Below are positions 1 to 7,822 of a stretch of DNA of 32,616 nucleotides, in pieces. Location of the stretch: assembly GCA_020434605.1 (NCBI GenBank), contig JAGRAL010000025.1:1-32616 (forward strand), written 5' to 3'. The stretch comes from Bdellovibrionales bacterium (lineage in GTDB: Bacteria; Bdellovibrionota; Bdellovibrionia; Bdellovibrionales; UBA840). How positions within the stretch are numbered: position 1 is the stretch's first letter; every line of letters starts with the position of its first letter. The position numbers and the translations under genes are program-made. The notes below the pieces were generated by a model. That model saw nothing but the letters and a program-made list of their open reading frames with translations. It was not told where the DNA came from and did not search any database.

Positions 1-134
1 CTGTTGCGAAGAATAATACAAATGGATGGGATTATATTGAGTCTACAAACAGTGTTAAATTTTATGGTAGCGCTGTGCCTGCAGAAGGTGACTCTATCTC
101 TATCAACTTTGACCCAGCTGAGTTAGGCGAATAA
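1..134 (+). CDS. C-terminal end of an unidentified protein (5'-truncated)
   Basis: An open frame enters from the left edge (codons begin at base 3) and ends at TAA 132-134, giving 43 residues. The tail has alternating polar and hydrophobic residues, with a stretch of the form VKFYG...PAEGDSISINF that looks like beta-strands. This resembles the last strands of an extracellular or surface beta-domain, but I cannot name a family from so short a piece. A strong intrinsic terminator follows 24 bases after the stop, which supports it being a real gene end and the end of a transcript. Confidence 0.7.
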   Translation, partial: VAKNNTNGWDYIESTNSVKFYGSAVPAEGDSISINFDPAELGE

Positions 135-158
135 TTTAATACACAGAATCTTTCTTGG

Positions 159-189
159 GCCGATCATCTTTTTGATGATCGGCTTTTTT
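159..189 (+). terminator. Rho-independent terminator after the truncated first CDS
   Basis: A perfect 10-bp stem (159-168 pairing with 174-183, GCCGATCATC/GATGATCGGC) with a TTTTT loop is followed directly by six T residues (184-189). This is a textbook intrinsic terminator on the + strand and separates the first gene from the transglycosylase gene. Confidence 0.93.
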
Positions 190-213
190 ATTCAAATGTA
201 AAAGACTTATACA

Positions 214-227
214 GTACCTAGTACCTA
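214..227 (+). repeat. Short tandem repeat, two copies of GTACCTA
   Basis: Two exact adjacent copies of the 7-base unit GTACCTA lie at 214-220 and 221-227, in the spacer between the terminator and the transglycosylase gene. It may be chance or a small binding site. I see no clear promoter here apart from a TATGAT hexamer at 273-278 that lacks a good -35 partner. Confidence 0.4.
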
Positions 228-297
228 GTCCTTCATATCTGCCCTGACAATCAATAGATTCGTTTTAGCCGGTATGATCCTTGCTTTTTAGTACTAT

Positions 298-1515
298 ATG
301 TTACTAATTGCATTTTTAAGCTTATCTATAAACTCTTTATTTGCGCTAGATATACCCGCAGATATAGAAGACATATTTACGGTTTCTACAGAACCAAGGG
401 CTCGCCTGCTTGACGATGCAATTGATGCCAGTCTATTTGAAATCAACTTATTAAAGCCATCTACAAAAAACATCGGCCTTAGAAGCCTTGTGTTTATTGA
501 TAACCGCCCAATACTGCAAGATCCATTAAACCTTTCAAAGTCCACTTTTTTATTCTCTAAGAGAGAGGTTTTAAACGACATCGAAAAACGCGTAGGCGAT
601 GATTTTCAAATTCCAGACAACTTATATAACAGAGTTAGCTTTTGGTACGATATATACACCCAATATGACTCAAACCACATTGTCTTTCATGATTCAGATA
701 GCCCATGGATTATCTACAAAGTTGTGGATATTACGCCAGTATTAAGCCAGCCTAAAAAACACAAGTGGACTAAGTATCACGAATCGCAAAAACTAATCGT
801 TACGACAAGAAAACACATATCTAAAATTTTGATTTCGCTTTCTAAAAAGAAAAACTACAAAGCCCTAAACACAGAAGAGTATGAAATCTTTAAAAAGTTT
901 TCTGGCCTTAGAAATCCACGCGCTAGCATAAAGGGTGCGGCAAAAAGACTTAGATCGCAAACAGGTCAAAAAAATTATTTCCAAGCCGGCTTAGTAAGGT
1001 CAACTGAACACTTGCCAAAGATGGAACAGATTTTTATTTCTTACGGCCTACCTCCAGAGTTAACAAGAATTCCCTTGGTTGAAAGTAGTTTTGACGTAAG
1101 TGCTTATTCTAAGGTCGGAGCCTCTGGTGTTTGGCAGATCATGCCTTACATTGCCAAGCAATTCGGAATACTAAACAAAAAGCATGACGGTAGATCTGAC
1201 ATTATTTCTTCTACACGCGTTGCCGCAAAACTATTAAAAGAAAAACATTCTATTTTAAAAGAGTGGCCTTTATCTATCACTGCCTACAACCACGGGCCGG
1301 GTGGTATTAAAAAAGCTGTAAAGCTTGTTAAATCGTCGGATTTAGGAAAAATTTTAGAAAAGTATAATAGCAAAAGATTTGGTTTCGCTTCTCAAAATTT
1401 TTACGCCTGCTTTTTAGCATCGCTCTTTGCTGAGAGATATCAGGATTCTATTTTTACCAATCTTGACCCGGTGCTTGTTGGATCCATTGTTCCATCTGAA
1501 ACAAGTAAGAATTAA
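298..1515 (+). CDS. Secreted lytic transglycosylase, SLT domain (MltD-like)
   Basis: Predicted periplasmic murein-cleaving enzyme. Residues 1-16 form a signal peptide (hydrophobic, ending LFA before LDIP). The catalytic goose-type lysozyme/SLT fold lies in about residues 236-350. E262 in the LVESSF motif is the expected catalytic acid, followed by SKVGASGVWQIMP and the later AYNHGPGG motif, as in MltD-type enzymes. The N-terminal 200 residues match nothing I recognise, and there are no LysM repeats at the C-terminus, unlike full MltD. The ATG at 298 is the first start after an in-frame TAG at 289-291. No strong Shine-Dalgarno is visible, so initiation may be weak. The stop overlaps the convergent gene's stop. 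Confidence 0.9.
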   Translation: MLLIAFLSLSINSLFALDIPADIEDIFTVSTEPRARLLDDAIDASLFEINLLKPSTKNIGLRSLVFIDNRPILQDPLNLSKSTFLFSKREVLNDIEKRVGDDFQIPDNLYNRVSFWYDIYTQYDSNHIVFHDSDSPWIIYKVVDITPVLSQPKKHKWTKYHESQKLIVTTRKHISKILISLSKKKNYKALNTEEYEIFKKFSGLRNPRASIKGAAKRLRSQTGQKNYFQAGLVRSTEHLPKMEQIFISYGLPPELTRIPLVESSFDVSAYSKVGASGVWQIMPYIAKQFGILNKKHDGRSDIISSTRVAAKLLKEKHSILKEWPLSITAYNHGPGGIKKAVKLVKSSDLGKILEKYNSKRFGFASQNFYACFLASLFAERYQDSIFTNLDPVLVGSIVPSETSKN

Positions 1516-3683
1516 TTCCACCTTGGAAGTATATTAACTGTTTTATTTCCTGTTAGAACCTCATACTGTGTAACGATTCCTTTTTCATCAAATATTTGAA
1601 TACTCTGCGAACCGTTCGCTATGTCATATATCATAAAGCCCACAATTTCTTTCCATCTGCTTACTAGCTGATTAGATGGTATAATCTTAGATTCTATATC
1701 AAAGTAAACCATTTGCTTTTCTGTGAGCTCATAATTATTTAAGAAAATTCCTGAAAACTCTCCGGGTTCAACAAAACCAATGATTGCATTCGAAAATAGT
1801 TTAGCGTTAAGCACTTGAGAGAGTTTATCCGTACCAAGGTATTTAATTTGTATTCTTTTTTGAGTGCTCGGCAAATTCACTCTATACGTAAAGCGCCCTT
1901 CTCTTTCTTTAAACTCTAGAATGTTATATGCTGATGATCTAATAGACTTTATCTTCATTGGATTAGATGGTGCAGCCACAACTGTTGATCCCGGTATGTA
2001 GACCTCAAGACTTGTCTCTGATTTAGTGTCTCCATCAAAGAACGTTACTTTTTGCTCAACTACATTATCCATTTCTACATCTAAATATGTTATGTTTTGT
2101 CTAAATACTTCTATACTTCTTTGAATTGTTTTTCCTTGATACTCAAACGAGACACTATGAATACCTGGAGTGACACCTGCGAAAATAAAATATCCGTTTT
2201 TAGTAGTAGCGTACAAATCTTTTTGAGGCAGATAGGCGTGGTTTAAGTACGCTGGTCCAAACGCATCTTGATCGGTGATTTTTACCATAACCCCACTGGC
2301 GTCTTTAAAATTCTTTATCTTGCCCCAAACAATTCCATGATTACCAACTAAGCCCTTAGAGTAGCCTTGCTCTTTTAAAGTTTCTAGTAAAGCGTTTACC
2401 ATCGAGTCTTCAAACATATGCACAAAAACTTTTTCGCCTGCCTCTATATACTTTGTAGTTGTCCAGTTTCCGTAACCTTTAAACTGTAGATTTTGCTGTG
2501 AACCATTTTTAATTAACTTGTTTTCAATTTTACCTTCGTAATCTGTTGAGTATACTGCTGGCTCCATTGGCTGGCTTATATTCACGTTAGGTGATTTTTC
2601 AATATAATCGTCAAATGAGTAGGCCGATATAGTTTGAATATTTAAACCGTTATACTTTGGAGCAAGTGGAATATGAAAACCTGATAGCTCATAGGTGTCA
2701 TTGGGAAGTCCTTCTAGAGGTATTTCACCCTCTCCAACCACAAAACCGTCTCGGTCAATCACTACCGCTTTTATTTCGCCCACTAAATTAGAAATAGGAA
2801 TTTCAAAAGTGGCACTTGACCAATTTATGAATCCCTTATCGTAAATTACACCATCAATTTCATGAACAATCTGCAGATCTTGTTGCCCAAATAAAAACCC
2901 CATGCCATTTGTAAATTCAAAGGTACCTTTTAAAACCTGAGCCTTGTTTGTATCATCACCCAAAAGTGATTTACCGTTGCCTGGCTCTATACTGTCGAAA
3001 CCCTTACCTGTGTCCGGAGTTCTTGGTGGCTTTGTATATTCATTTTTTACAAGTAGATTTGTTGGAACATATGTTGTTTTATCAGTCGGCTCAGTTAACC
3101 TACCGCTATTGATAATAAGAGTAGGTTTCTCTGTGTTTTCTAATGCCATTGATAAATCATTGAATATTTTTTCTTTATTCTCAGTAATGCTCGTGTTTTC
3201 TGTCGCTCCATCTTCCCAGATGTATTTTTTTACTTCTTCCTCTATGCTTGGCTGTGACCAATCTTCAAAAAGTATTTGATCTACATCGCCTGCTTGTAAG
3301 AGCCGCGTGGTTTGTTGTGGGGTAAGATTTGCGGCAATTTTTCCAATCATGTTGTCTTTATCAATTTGTCTCTTAACCATTAGGATTTCGCTTTTACTTA
3401 CCGTCACCCCTTCTTCAAAAGTAATAACGCGTGGACCTGATGGTGCACTAGCTGCCATAACCACAGATTGTTGGCTTAAATCTTCAGAAGAAAGTGTATT
3501 GAATGACAGGCTTACTTGTTCTTCATCAACTTGCGTGTCTCTAAGTGCCGCCAACGCTAATGATGTTTTTTCGAAACTCACCGTAAGCGGTTCTTGAAAA
3601 TAATAGAAATCAAAGTTTTGTGTGGACACACCAAACAGAGTGATGACGGCATATAGTAGTAGTGGCAGCTTCGTGTTGTTCAA
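1512..3683 (-). CDS. Large exported protein of unknown function, last gene of the dap operon
   Basis: 723 residues from a TTG start; no ATG or GTG is available upstream in frame. A hydrophobic N-terminus (about residues 5-21, LPLLLYAVITLFGVSTQ) looks like a signal peptide or anchor. Residues 60-250 are Thr/Glu/Lys-rich and probably disordered. The rest looks like successive beta-rich domains. One segment around residue 500 (GYFIFAGVTPGIHSVSF) resembles a carboxypeptidase-regulatory/PEGA-like beta-sandwich. I recognise no catalytic motif. It lies 53 bases downstream of the lipoprotein gene and is probably co-transcribed. A surface or periplasmic structural role is inference only. Its stop interlocks with that of the transglycosylase gene, leaving no room for a terminator. 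Confidence 0.75.
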   Translation of the reverse strand: MNNTKLPLLLYAVITLFGVSTQNFDFYYFQEPLTVSFEKTSLALAALRDTQVDEEQVSLSFNTLSSEDLSQQSVVMAASAPSGPRVITFEEGVTVSKSEILMVKRQIDKDNMIGKIAANLTPQQTTRLLQAGDVDQILFEDWSQPSIEEEVKKYIWEDGATENTSITENKEKIFNDLSMALENTEKPTLIINSGRLTEPTDKTTYVPTNLLVKNEYTKPPRTPDTGKGFDSIEPGNGKSLLGDDTNKAQVLKGTFEFTNGMGFLFGQQDLQIVHEIDGVIYDKGFINWSSATFEIPISNLVGEIKAVVIDRDGFVVGEGEIPLEGLPNDTYELSGFHIPLAPKYNGLNIQTISAYSFDDYIEKSPNVNISQPMEPAVYSTDYEGKIENKLIKNGSQQNLQFKGYGNWTTTKYIEAGEKVFVHMFEDSMVNALLETLKEQGYSKGLVGNHGIVWGKIKNFKDASGVMVKITDQDAFGPAYLNHAYLPQKDLYATTKNGYFIFAGVTPGIHSVSFEYQGKTIQRSIEVFRQNITYLDVEMDNVVEQKVTFFDGDTKSETSLEVYIPGSTVVAAPSNPMKIKSIRSSAYNILEFKEREGRFTYRVNLPSTQKRIQIKYLGTDKLSQVLNAKLFSNAIIGFVEPGEFSGIFLNNYELTEKQMVYFDIESKIIPSNQLVSRWKEIVGFMIYDIANGSQSIQIFDEKGIVTQYEVLTGNKTVNILPRWN

Positions 3684-3736
3684 TCTATCGATTCCATTCG
3701 AAGTTGAGTATTCAATTACTATCCATTTAATTGTAT

Positions 3737-4204
3737 TTAGAAAGCGCGAAAGTCGTCAATAACGTTAGTCTTTTTATAACGTTTGACTAGGTAGTCTTTA
3801 ATCTTTTGAGCAAGCTCATTTTCCATCTCAGGATTGCGACAGCAAATCACATATCTTGGTTTTTCGCGTGGGCCGCTGACCAATTCTTCTATATCGATTT
3901 TAATATTTAGAGTGTAAGGTCTAGTGATTTCATTAATACTTACACGCGCATAGGCTCTCTCGGCAGGAGGCCCCTTTTTAACCTGCGCCTTTCGACGATA
4001 ATAGAGAGGCACGGCATAGGCTTTGGTCGAATAGTTTCTTCCGTTTTCACTTACAGATGAAATTGGCGCTGGCAGGTTTTGCTTAATGGCGTCGTGAATA
4101 TAGTTAATTGGATAGTCAAGATCACCTAGCTTTGAACCTGTAGCACAAGAGATAAGGACTAAGGTCAATAGAAGGTAGCCAAATGAGTATCTATGAGTAC
4201 TCAT
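3737..4204 (-). CDS. Predicted lipoprotein of unknown function
   Basis: 155 residues with a clear lipoprotein signal: a hydrophobic stretch ending in the lipobox LISC, with C20 as the lipidated cysteine. The mature part has a predicted mixed alpha/beta composition, with the pattern YARVSINEITRPYTLNIKIDI suggesting paired strands and a basic C-terminal helix (KIKDYLVKRYKK). I do not recognise the family. The start codon overlaps the transaldolase stop in an ATGA arrangement, so translation is probably coupled. Location in the inner leaflet of the outer membrane, or in the inner membrane, is inferred from the lipobox alone. Confidence 0.78.
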   Translation of the reverse strand: MSTHRYSFGYLLLTLVLISCATGSKLGDLDYPINYIHDAIKQNLPAPISSVSENGRNYSTKAYAVPLYYRRKAQVKKGPPAERAYARVSINEITRPYTLNIKIDIEELVSGPREKPRYVICCRNPEMENELAQKIKDYLVKRYKKTNVIDDFRAF

Positions 4205-4845
4205 TTTTTAGCTGATTCCCAGTCTTTTAGAAACTGTTGAATACCTTTATCCGTTAGTGGATGATTACACAACTGCTGCATTACTTTAAAAGGAATCGTA
4301 GCTACGTGCGCACCCATCAAGGCCGCCTCTAGTATATGAGCAGGATTTCGAATGCTTGCTACTAAAATTTCAGTTTTGAAATGGTAATTGCGATAGATTT
4401 CAACTATTTGAGCTATCAAATCCATCCCGTTTGTTCCAATATCATCTAATCTACCAACAAATGGAGAGCAATATGTCGCCCCTGCCTTTGCTACCAGAAG
4501 CGCTTGAATAGGCGAAAATACTAATGTTACATTTGTTTTGATACCGTCAGCAGCAAACCTTCTCGTTGCCACTAGACCTTCTTCTGTCATGGGAACTTTA
4601 ATCACTATGTTTTCAGAGATTTTTGCTAGCTCAAGACCCTCTTTATACATGCCCTCTGCGTCTAGACTTATAACTTCGGCACTGATTGGGCCTTTTACAA
4701 CAGAGGCGATATCTTTAATGACTTCTACAAAATCTCTGCCGCTTTTAGCGATCAGGCTTGGATTTGTAGTTACGCCATCCACCCAACCTCTTTGGTTAGC
4801 TTTTTTTATTTCTTCGATTTCAGCAGTATCTATGAAAAACTTCAT
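4201..4845 (-). CDS. tal: Transaldolase (small TalC/FSA-type)
   Basis: 214 residues, the normal length of the compact transaldolase/fructose-6-phosphate aldolase family, which moves a dihydroxyacetone unit between sugar phosphates in the pentose phosphate pathway. Family motifs are in order: MKFFIDTAEIEEI at the start, GVTTNPSLIAK at 24-34, the Schiff-base lysine K83 in IVIKVPMT, TNVTLVFSP near 104, SPFVGRLDD near 127, and ASIRNP near 164. The ATG has a good ribosome-binding site (TAGGAG). It sits 38 bases after the folK-like gene at the distal end of the dap run. This subfamily is usually annotated as transaldolase; sequence alone cannot exclude fructose-6-phosphate aldolase activity. Confidence 0.95.
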   Translation of the reverse strand: MKFFIDTAEIEEIKKANQRGWVDGVTTNPSLIAKSGRDFVEVIKDIASVVKGPISAEVISLDAEGMYKEGLELAKISENIVIKVPMTEEGLVATRRFAADGIKTNVTLVFSPIQALLVAKAGATYCSPFVGRLDDIGTNGMDLIAQIVEIYRNYHFKTEILVASIRNPAHILEAALMGAHVATIPFKVMQQLCNHPLTDKGIQQFLKDWESAKK

Positions 4846-4883
4846 AACGAACTCCTAGTTGAATGAACGATACCTTGATTCAC

Positions 4884-5411
4884 TTATGTTGTAAAATCCA
4901 CGAGGTTTTTGCTCTGCGCATAAAAATACACCTTTCCTTTGTATTTGTCAGCTGATTCTATTTGCAAGAGGCTTCGTTCAATAATTGGATGCTCATAACC
5001 TGGCAAAATTTCACTAGCTGGCACTAAATACTCCGCTTTTTGATGTAAACCCGGATGAGGCAATGTAAGGGTTGGCAACATTAGTATTTCATCTTCGTGG
5101 CAAAGCAGTTCTATTTGTACAAACTCTTTTTCTAGTTTTGAATTTTCCTGCTGCTCAATTGTTTTTACAACCCTATGAAGATCTTTGGTCTCGCCATCAA
5201 AGTATACATGAACAACATAACAAAGACTTTGTCCCATAAAAGTAACGGCATCTGTATGCTGATGACTTTCTGTAAAGTCACTTTTTACTTCATAAATAGA
5301 GGAAACTTTTTGAATGCGCACGGCCTGATGGATAGCCTTCTGAATAGCTTGCAATTGATTTAAGTTTTTTGCTCCATTGTGTACAATAGAAAGTAGAGCT
5401 CCGCGTTCCAC
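4884..5411 (-). CDS. FolK-like (HPPK) protein with degenerate active site
   Basis: 175 residues resembling 6-hydroxymethyl-7,8-dihydropterin pyrophosphokinase of folate synthesis. Family landmarks are present: ALLSIVHNGAKN at the N-terminus (normally ALLSLGSNLGD), VSSIYEV at 36-42, and LTLPHPGLHQKAEYLVPASEI at 114-134. The catalytic block is not. Where E. coli HPPK has RTLDLDIML with metal-binding D95 and D97, this protein has Q99 and E101 (FVQIELL), and the conserved arginines before it are absent. It may be inactive, altered in substrate, or a second paralogue. The GTG start at 5411 lies one base after the dapB stop, with AAGGGG as ribosome-binding site. Confidence 0.8.
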   Translation of the reverse strand: MERGALLSIVHNGAKNLNQLQAIQKAIHQAVRIQKVSSIYEVKSDFTESHQHTDAVTFMGQSLCYVVHVYFDGETKDLHRVVKTIEQQENSKLEKEFVQIELLCHEDEILMLPTLTLPHPGLHQKAEYLVPASEILPGYEHPIIERSLLQIESADKYKGKVYFYAQSKNLVDFTT

Positions 5412-5412
5412 A

Positions 5413-6072
5413 TTACCCCTTTAAAACATCGGCCATAGTGTAAAGGCCTGCTTTTTTACGTGTAACAAATTTAGCTGCCTTTAAGGCACCCTCGGCAAAG
5501 AGTTTTCTTGAAAGTGCCGTGTGTTGTATCGTGATCGTTTCAGATGGACCCATGATGTGAACTGTATGCTCTCCAAAAATTCCACCACCTCTGATCGCAG
5601 TACAATCAGGAATTGTTTTTCCTAGGGCAGACTCTAGTTCTTTTTTAAGTACCAGTGCCGTTCCTGATGGTGAATCTTTTTTATGTATATGATGGCTTTC
5701 TGAAATATGAAAGCTCCAGTCTTTTATATCTTTTAAGTTTTGAAACATTTGCTTAACGACTTGCACACCAAGACTTGTGTTTGCAGCCCATAAAACTGGT
5801 ATGGCTTCGCTTGCTTTTTTTAATTTATCGAACGCCTCTTGCTTTAAACCTGTTGTGCCAGATACAAATGCTATTTTATTTTTTACACACAGGTCGAGTG
5901 CTGTCGAAAATGTTTCTGGGGACGAAAAATCAATCACCACATCTGCCGCTTCCGCAAATGCAAGTTGATCTTTACTAGAAAATCCTTTTACACAAATATC
6001 ATTTGATTCTTTTGCTGCCGATAAAATTTCACCGCCCATTCTACCAGTAGCGCCTATTAGATAAAACTTCAT
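5413..6072 (-). CDS. dapB: 4-hydroxy-tetrahydrodipicolinate reductase
   Basis: 219 residues. It reduces the DapA product to tetrahydrodipicolinate with NAD(P)H in the lysine/DAP pathway. The dinucleotide-binding GATGRMG motif is at residues 8-14, followed by DVVIDFSSP and VSGTTGL. The catalytic block ESHHIHKKDSPSGTA around 125-139 carries the active-site His and Lys. The protein is shorter than the usual 240-270 residues because the segment after GRMG is compact; no key motif is missing. Its ATG overlaps the dapA stop (ATGA), so the two are probably translationally coupled. Cytoplasmic. Confidence 0.96.
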   Translation of the reverse strand: MKFYLIGATGRMGGEILSAAKESNDICVKGFSSKDQLAFAEAADVVIDFSSPETFSTALDLCVKNKIAFVSGTTGLKQEAFDKLKKASEAIPVLWAANTSLGVQVVKQMFQNLKDIKDWSFHISESHHIHKKDSPSGTALVLKKELESALGKTIPDCTAIRGGGIFGEHTVHIMGPSETITIQHTALSRKLFAEGALKAAKFVTRKKAGLYTMADVLKG

Positions 6073-6947
6073 ATTATCTCTAACCTTTCTAGCTCTTTAT
6101 CGATCTCACCTGCCAAGCTTGCGGTGCAAGTCACTAACGGCAACCTAAGTTCATCCGACTCAATAATTCCCATCTTTTTTAAAATGTATTTTACAGGAGC
6201 AGGGTTAGGTTCTTTAAAAAGTAAGTTTGTTAGCATCTCATATTTTTTGAATTTCTCTACAACCGAAGAATCTTTTTTTACCGCGCTATTTAATGCTTCT
6301 ACTGTTTCTTTTGGTATAACGTGTGACAAAACAGAAATGCAGCCTACTCCGCCCAGAAGACTTTGTTGCAAGAAGGTTCCGTCATCACCGCTTAGAAGAG
6401 AAAAGTTTGCCTCAACCGTATCAACAATATCTTTAGCCAAAGACATGTCGCCACTAGCTTCTTTAATACCAACAATGGCCTTGTGCTTACTTAAAGCAGC
6501 ACAAGTTTTTGCGCTCATTGATGTAACCGTTCTTGACGGAACATTATAGAGTATCAGTGGAACATCGGCTTCATTGGCAACTGCCGTAAAGTGCTGTAAC
6601 AAACCCTCTTGTGTAGGCTTGTTGTAGTATGGAACTACAACAAGAGCAGCATCTGCTCCCCACTTTTTAGCGCGCAGACTTGCCTCGATCGTTTTTTTTG
6701 TTGAATTAGATCCTGTTCCTAAAATAATCGGAAAGTTTTTGGGCACATGTTTTTTTACAAATAGATATATTTCTTCAACTTCATTCGGCTCTAGCGTTGG
6801 GCTTTCTGCTGTTGTCCCGTTGACAACAAAACCCTGCACTCCTCCGGCGATTTGTGAATCTATTAATTTCTTCAGTGAATTAAAATCAACTTTCTGATTT
6901 TTAAACGGTGTGATTAACGCCGTAATAATTCCTTGCGGTTTATACAT
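6069..6947 (-). CDS. dapA: 4-hydroxy-tetrahydrodipicolinate synthase
   Basis: 292 residues, the usual length of this (beta/alpha)8 class I aldolase. It condenses pyruvate with aspartate semialdehyde, the first committed step to DAP and lysine. Visible residues are T45-T46 in NGTTAES, Y134 in LILYNVPSRT, and the Schiff-base lysine K162 in VGIKEASGD. Alanine replaces the usual glycine of GTTGES, a mild variation. A GGGAGAG ribosome-binding site precedes the ATG, and the start overlaps the end of dapF by 8 bases. Gene order dapF-dapA-dapB on one strand supports a single DAP operon. Confidence 0.97.
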   Translation of the reverse strand: MYKPQGIITALITPFKNQKVDFNSLKKLIDSQIAGGVQGFVVNGTTAESPTLEPNEVEEIYLFVKKHVPKNFPIILGTGSNSTKKTIEASLRAKKWGADAALVVVPYYNKPTQEGLLQHFTAVANEADVPLILYNVPSRTVTSMSAKTCAALSKHKAIVGIKEASGDMSLAKDIVDTVEANFSLLSGDDGTFLQQSLLGGVGCISVLSHVIPKETVEALNSAVKKDSSVVEKFKKYEMLTNLLFKEPNPAPVKYILKKMGIIESDELRLPLVTCTASLAGEIDKELERLEII

Positions 6948-7695
6948 AAAACTCTCCCTGGCATATACGCTCAGCAGATCCGATTAAAAATAGCTTCTCA
7001 TCAACAATTTGTACCGTTAAGTTTCCGCCTGGCATCGAAATGGGAACTTGGCTTTGTTTTGATTTTTTAAAAATGGCGACACCGCAAGCTGCTGCCCCAG
7101 TGCCACAAGCTAGAGTAAACCCTTCTACTCCTCTTTCAAATGTCTTGGCTATGTAGGTGTCATTTTCTTTGTAATAAAAACTTACGTTGGCGCCGTACTC
7201 CCCGGCCATCTTATGCCATCGATATTCTTTAATATAAGAGAAGACATCTTCATCTTTATGAACCTCTACAGCAAAGTGTGGAACCCCTGTATCAACATAC
7301 ACAACATTTTCTTCTACTTGTTCAAAGTTTTTATACGGCGGCATCTCTACAGAAAATTTGTCTTCAATTTTTTTAAGACCTACCAAGCCGGCACCTGTTT
7401 GTAATACCGCGCTCGCCAAGTGTTGCTCTTTATATATGTGCAAAGCTACGCATCTAGCAGCGTTACCACACATAGCCGCAAATGAACCGTCTGAATTAAA
7501 GAAATCCCACGCAAACATGTCGTCTTGTTTTTTTATGATAACAAGACCATCTGCGCCAACACCGTAATGTCTATCACAAATTTTTTTACTAAGCTCTTGG
7601 GCAGAAGTTTTAAGCGTGTCATTTGGCAGGTCATCTATAATAATAAAATCGTTGCCTGCACCCTGATATTTAAAAAAGTTAATTTTCTCCATCAT
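6940..7695 (-). CDS. dapF: Diaminopimelate epimerase
   Basis: 251 residues from the ATG-ATG pair at 7695. It interconverts LL-DAP and meso-DAP for peptidoglycan and lysine. The N-terminal FFKYQGAGNDFIIID signature follows the start at once. The two catalytic cysteines are in MCGNAARC (about residue 75) and LACGTGAAACG (about residue 200), with ERGVEGFT before the second. A longer reading from 7734 adds 13 mostly basic residues not typical of the family. The AGAAG ribosome-binding site just before 7695 favours the shorter form. The start overlaps the last 17 bases of the lptM-like gene. Confidence 0.96.
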   Translation of the reverse strand: MMEKINFFKYQGAGNDFIIIDDLPNDTLKTSAQELSKKICDRHYGVGADGLVIIKKQDDMFAWDFFNSDGSFAAMCGNAARCVALHIYKEQHLASAVLQTGAGLVGLKKIEDKFSVEMPPYKNFEQVEENVVYVDTGVPHFAVEVHKDEDVFSYIKEYRWHKMAGEYGANVSFYYKENDTYIAKTFERGVEGFTLACGTGAAACGVAIFKKSKQSQVPISMPGGNLTVQIVDEKLFLIGSAERICQGEFYV

Positions 7696-7822
7696 TGGTC
7701 TTCTTTTTCGTTTGATTGTCTTGTCCCCAATCAAACGGCTTTGTAGGAGGAACAGGGTCTCCCTTGATTCCGCAAGAAACTAAAAACAATGTTGCTGCTA
7801 AGCATATTAGGACTAACTTCAT
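7679..7822 (-). CDS. Small lipoprotein, LptM (YifL)-like, upstream of dapF
   Basis: A 47-residue frame: ATG at 7822, TAA at 7681-7679. The N-terminus is a lipoprotein signal (MKLVLICLAATLFLVSC) with the lipobox cysteine at residue 17. It is followed by GIKGDPVPP and a short polar, lysine-rich tail. E. coli LptM (YifL) has the same layout, with CGLKGPL after the lipobox and a short polar tail, and its gene also lies just upstream of dapF. LptM assists LptD/LptE assembly for LPS export. The start overlaps the TPR gene's stop (ATGA), and the end overlaps dapF. Function is inferred from motif plus synteny; the protein is too short for certainty. Confidence 0.82.
   Translation of the reverse strand: MKLVLICLAATLFLVSCGIKGDPVPPTKPFDWGQDNQTKKKTNDGEN

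Noticed and set aside
6124..6549. 141-residue + strand frame opposite dapA
   Set aside because: Shadow of the dapA reading frame; composition is that of a reverse complement of coding sequence.
7696..7734. Longer N-terminus for dapF (13 extra residues)
   Set aside because: Extra residues are basic and atypical, and coincide with the lptM-like gene end; the ribosome-binding site supports the ATG at 7695.
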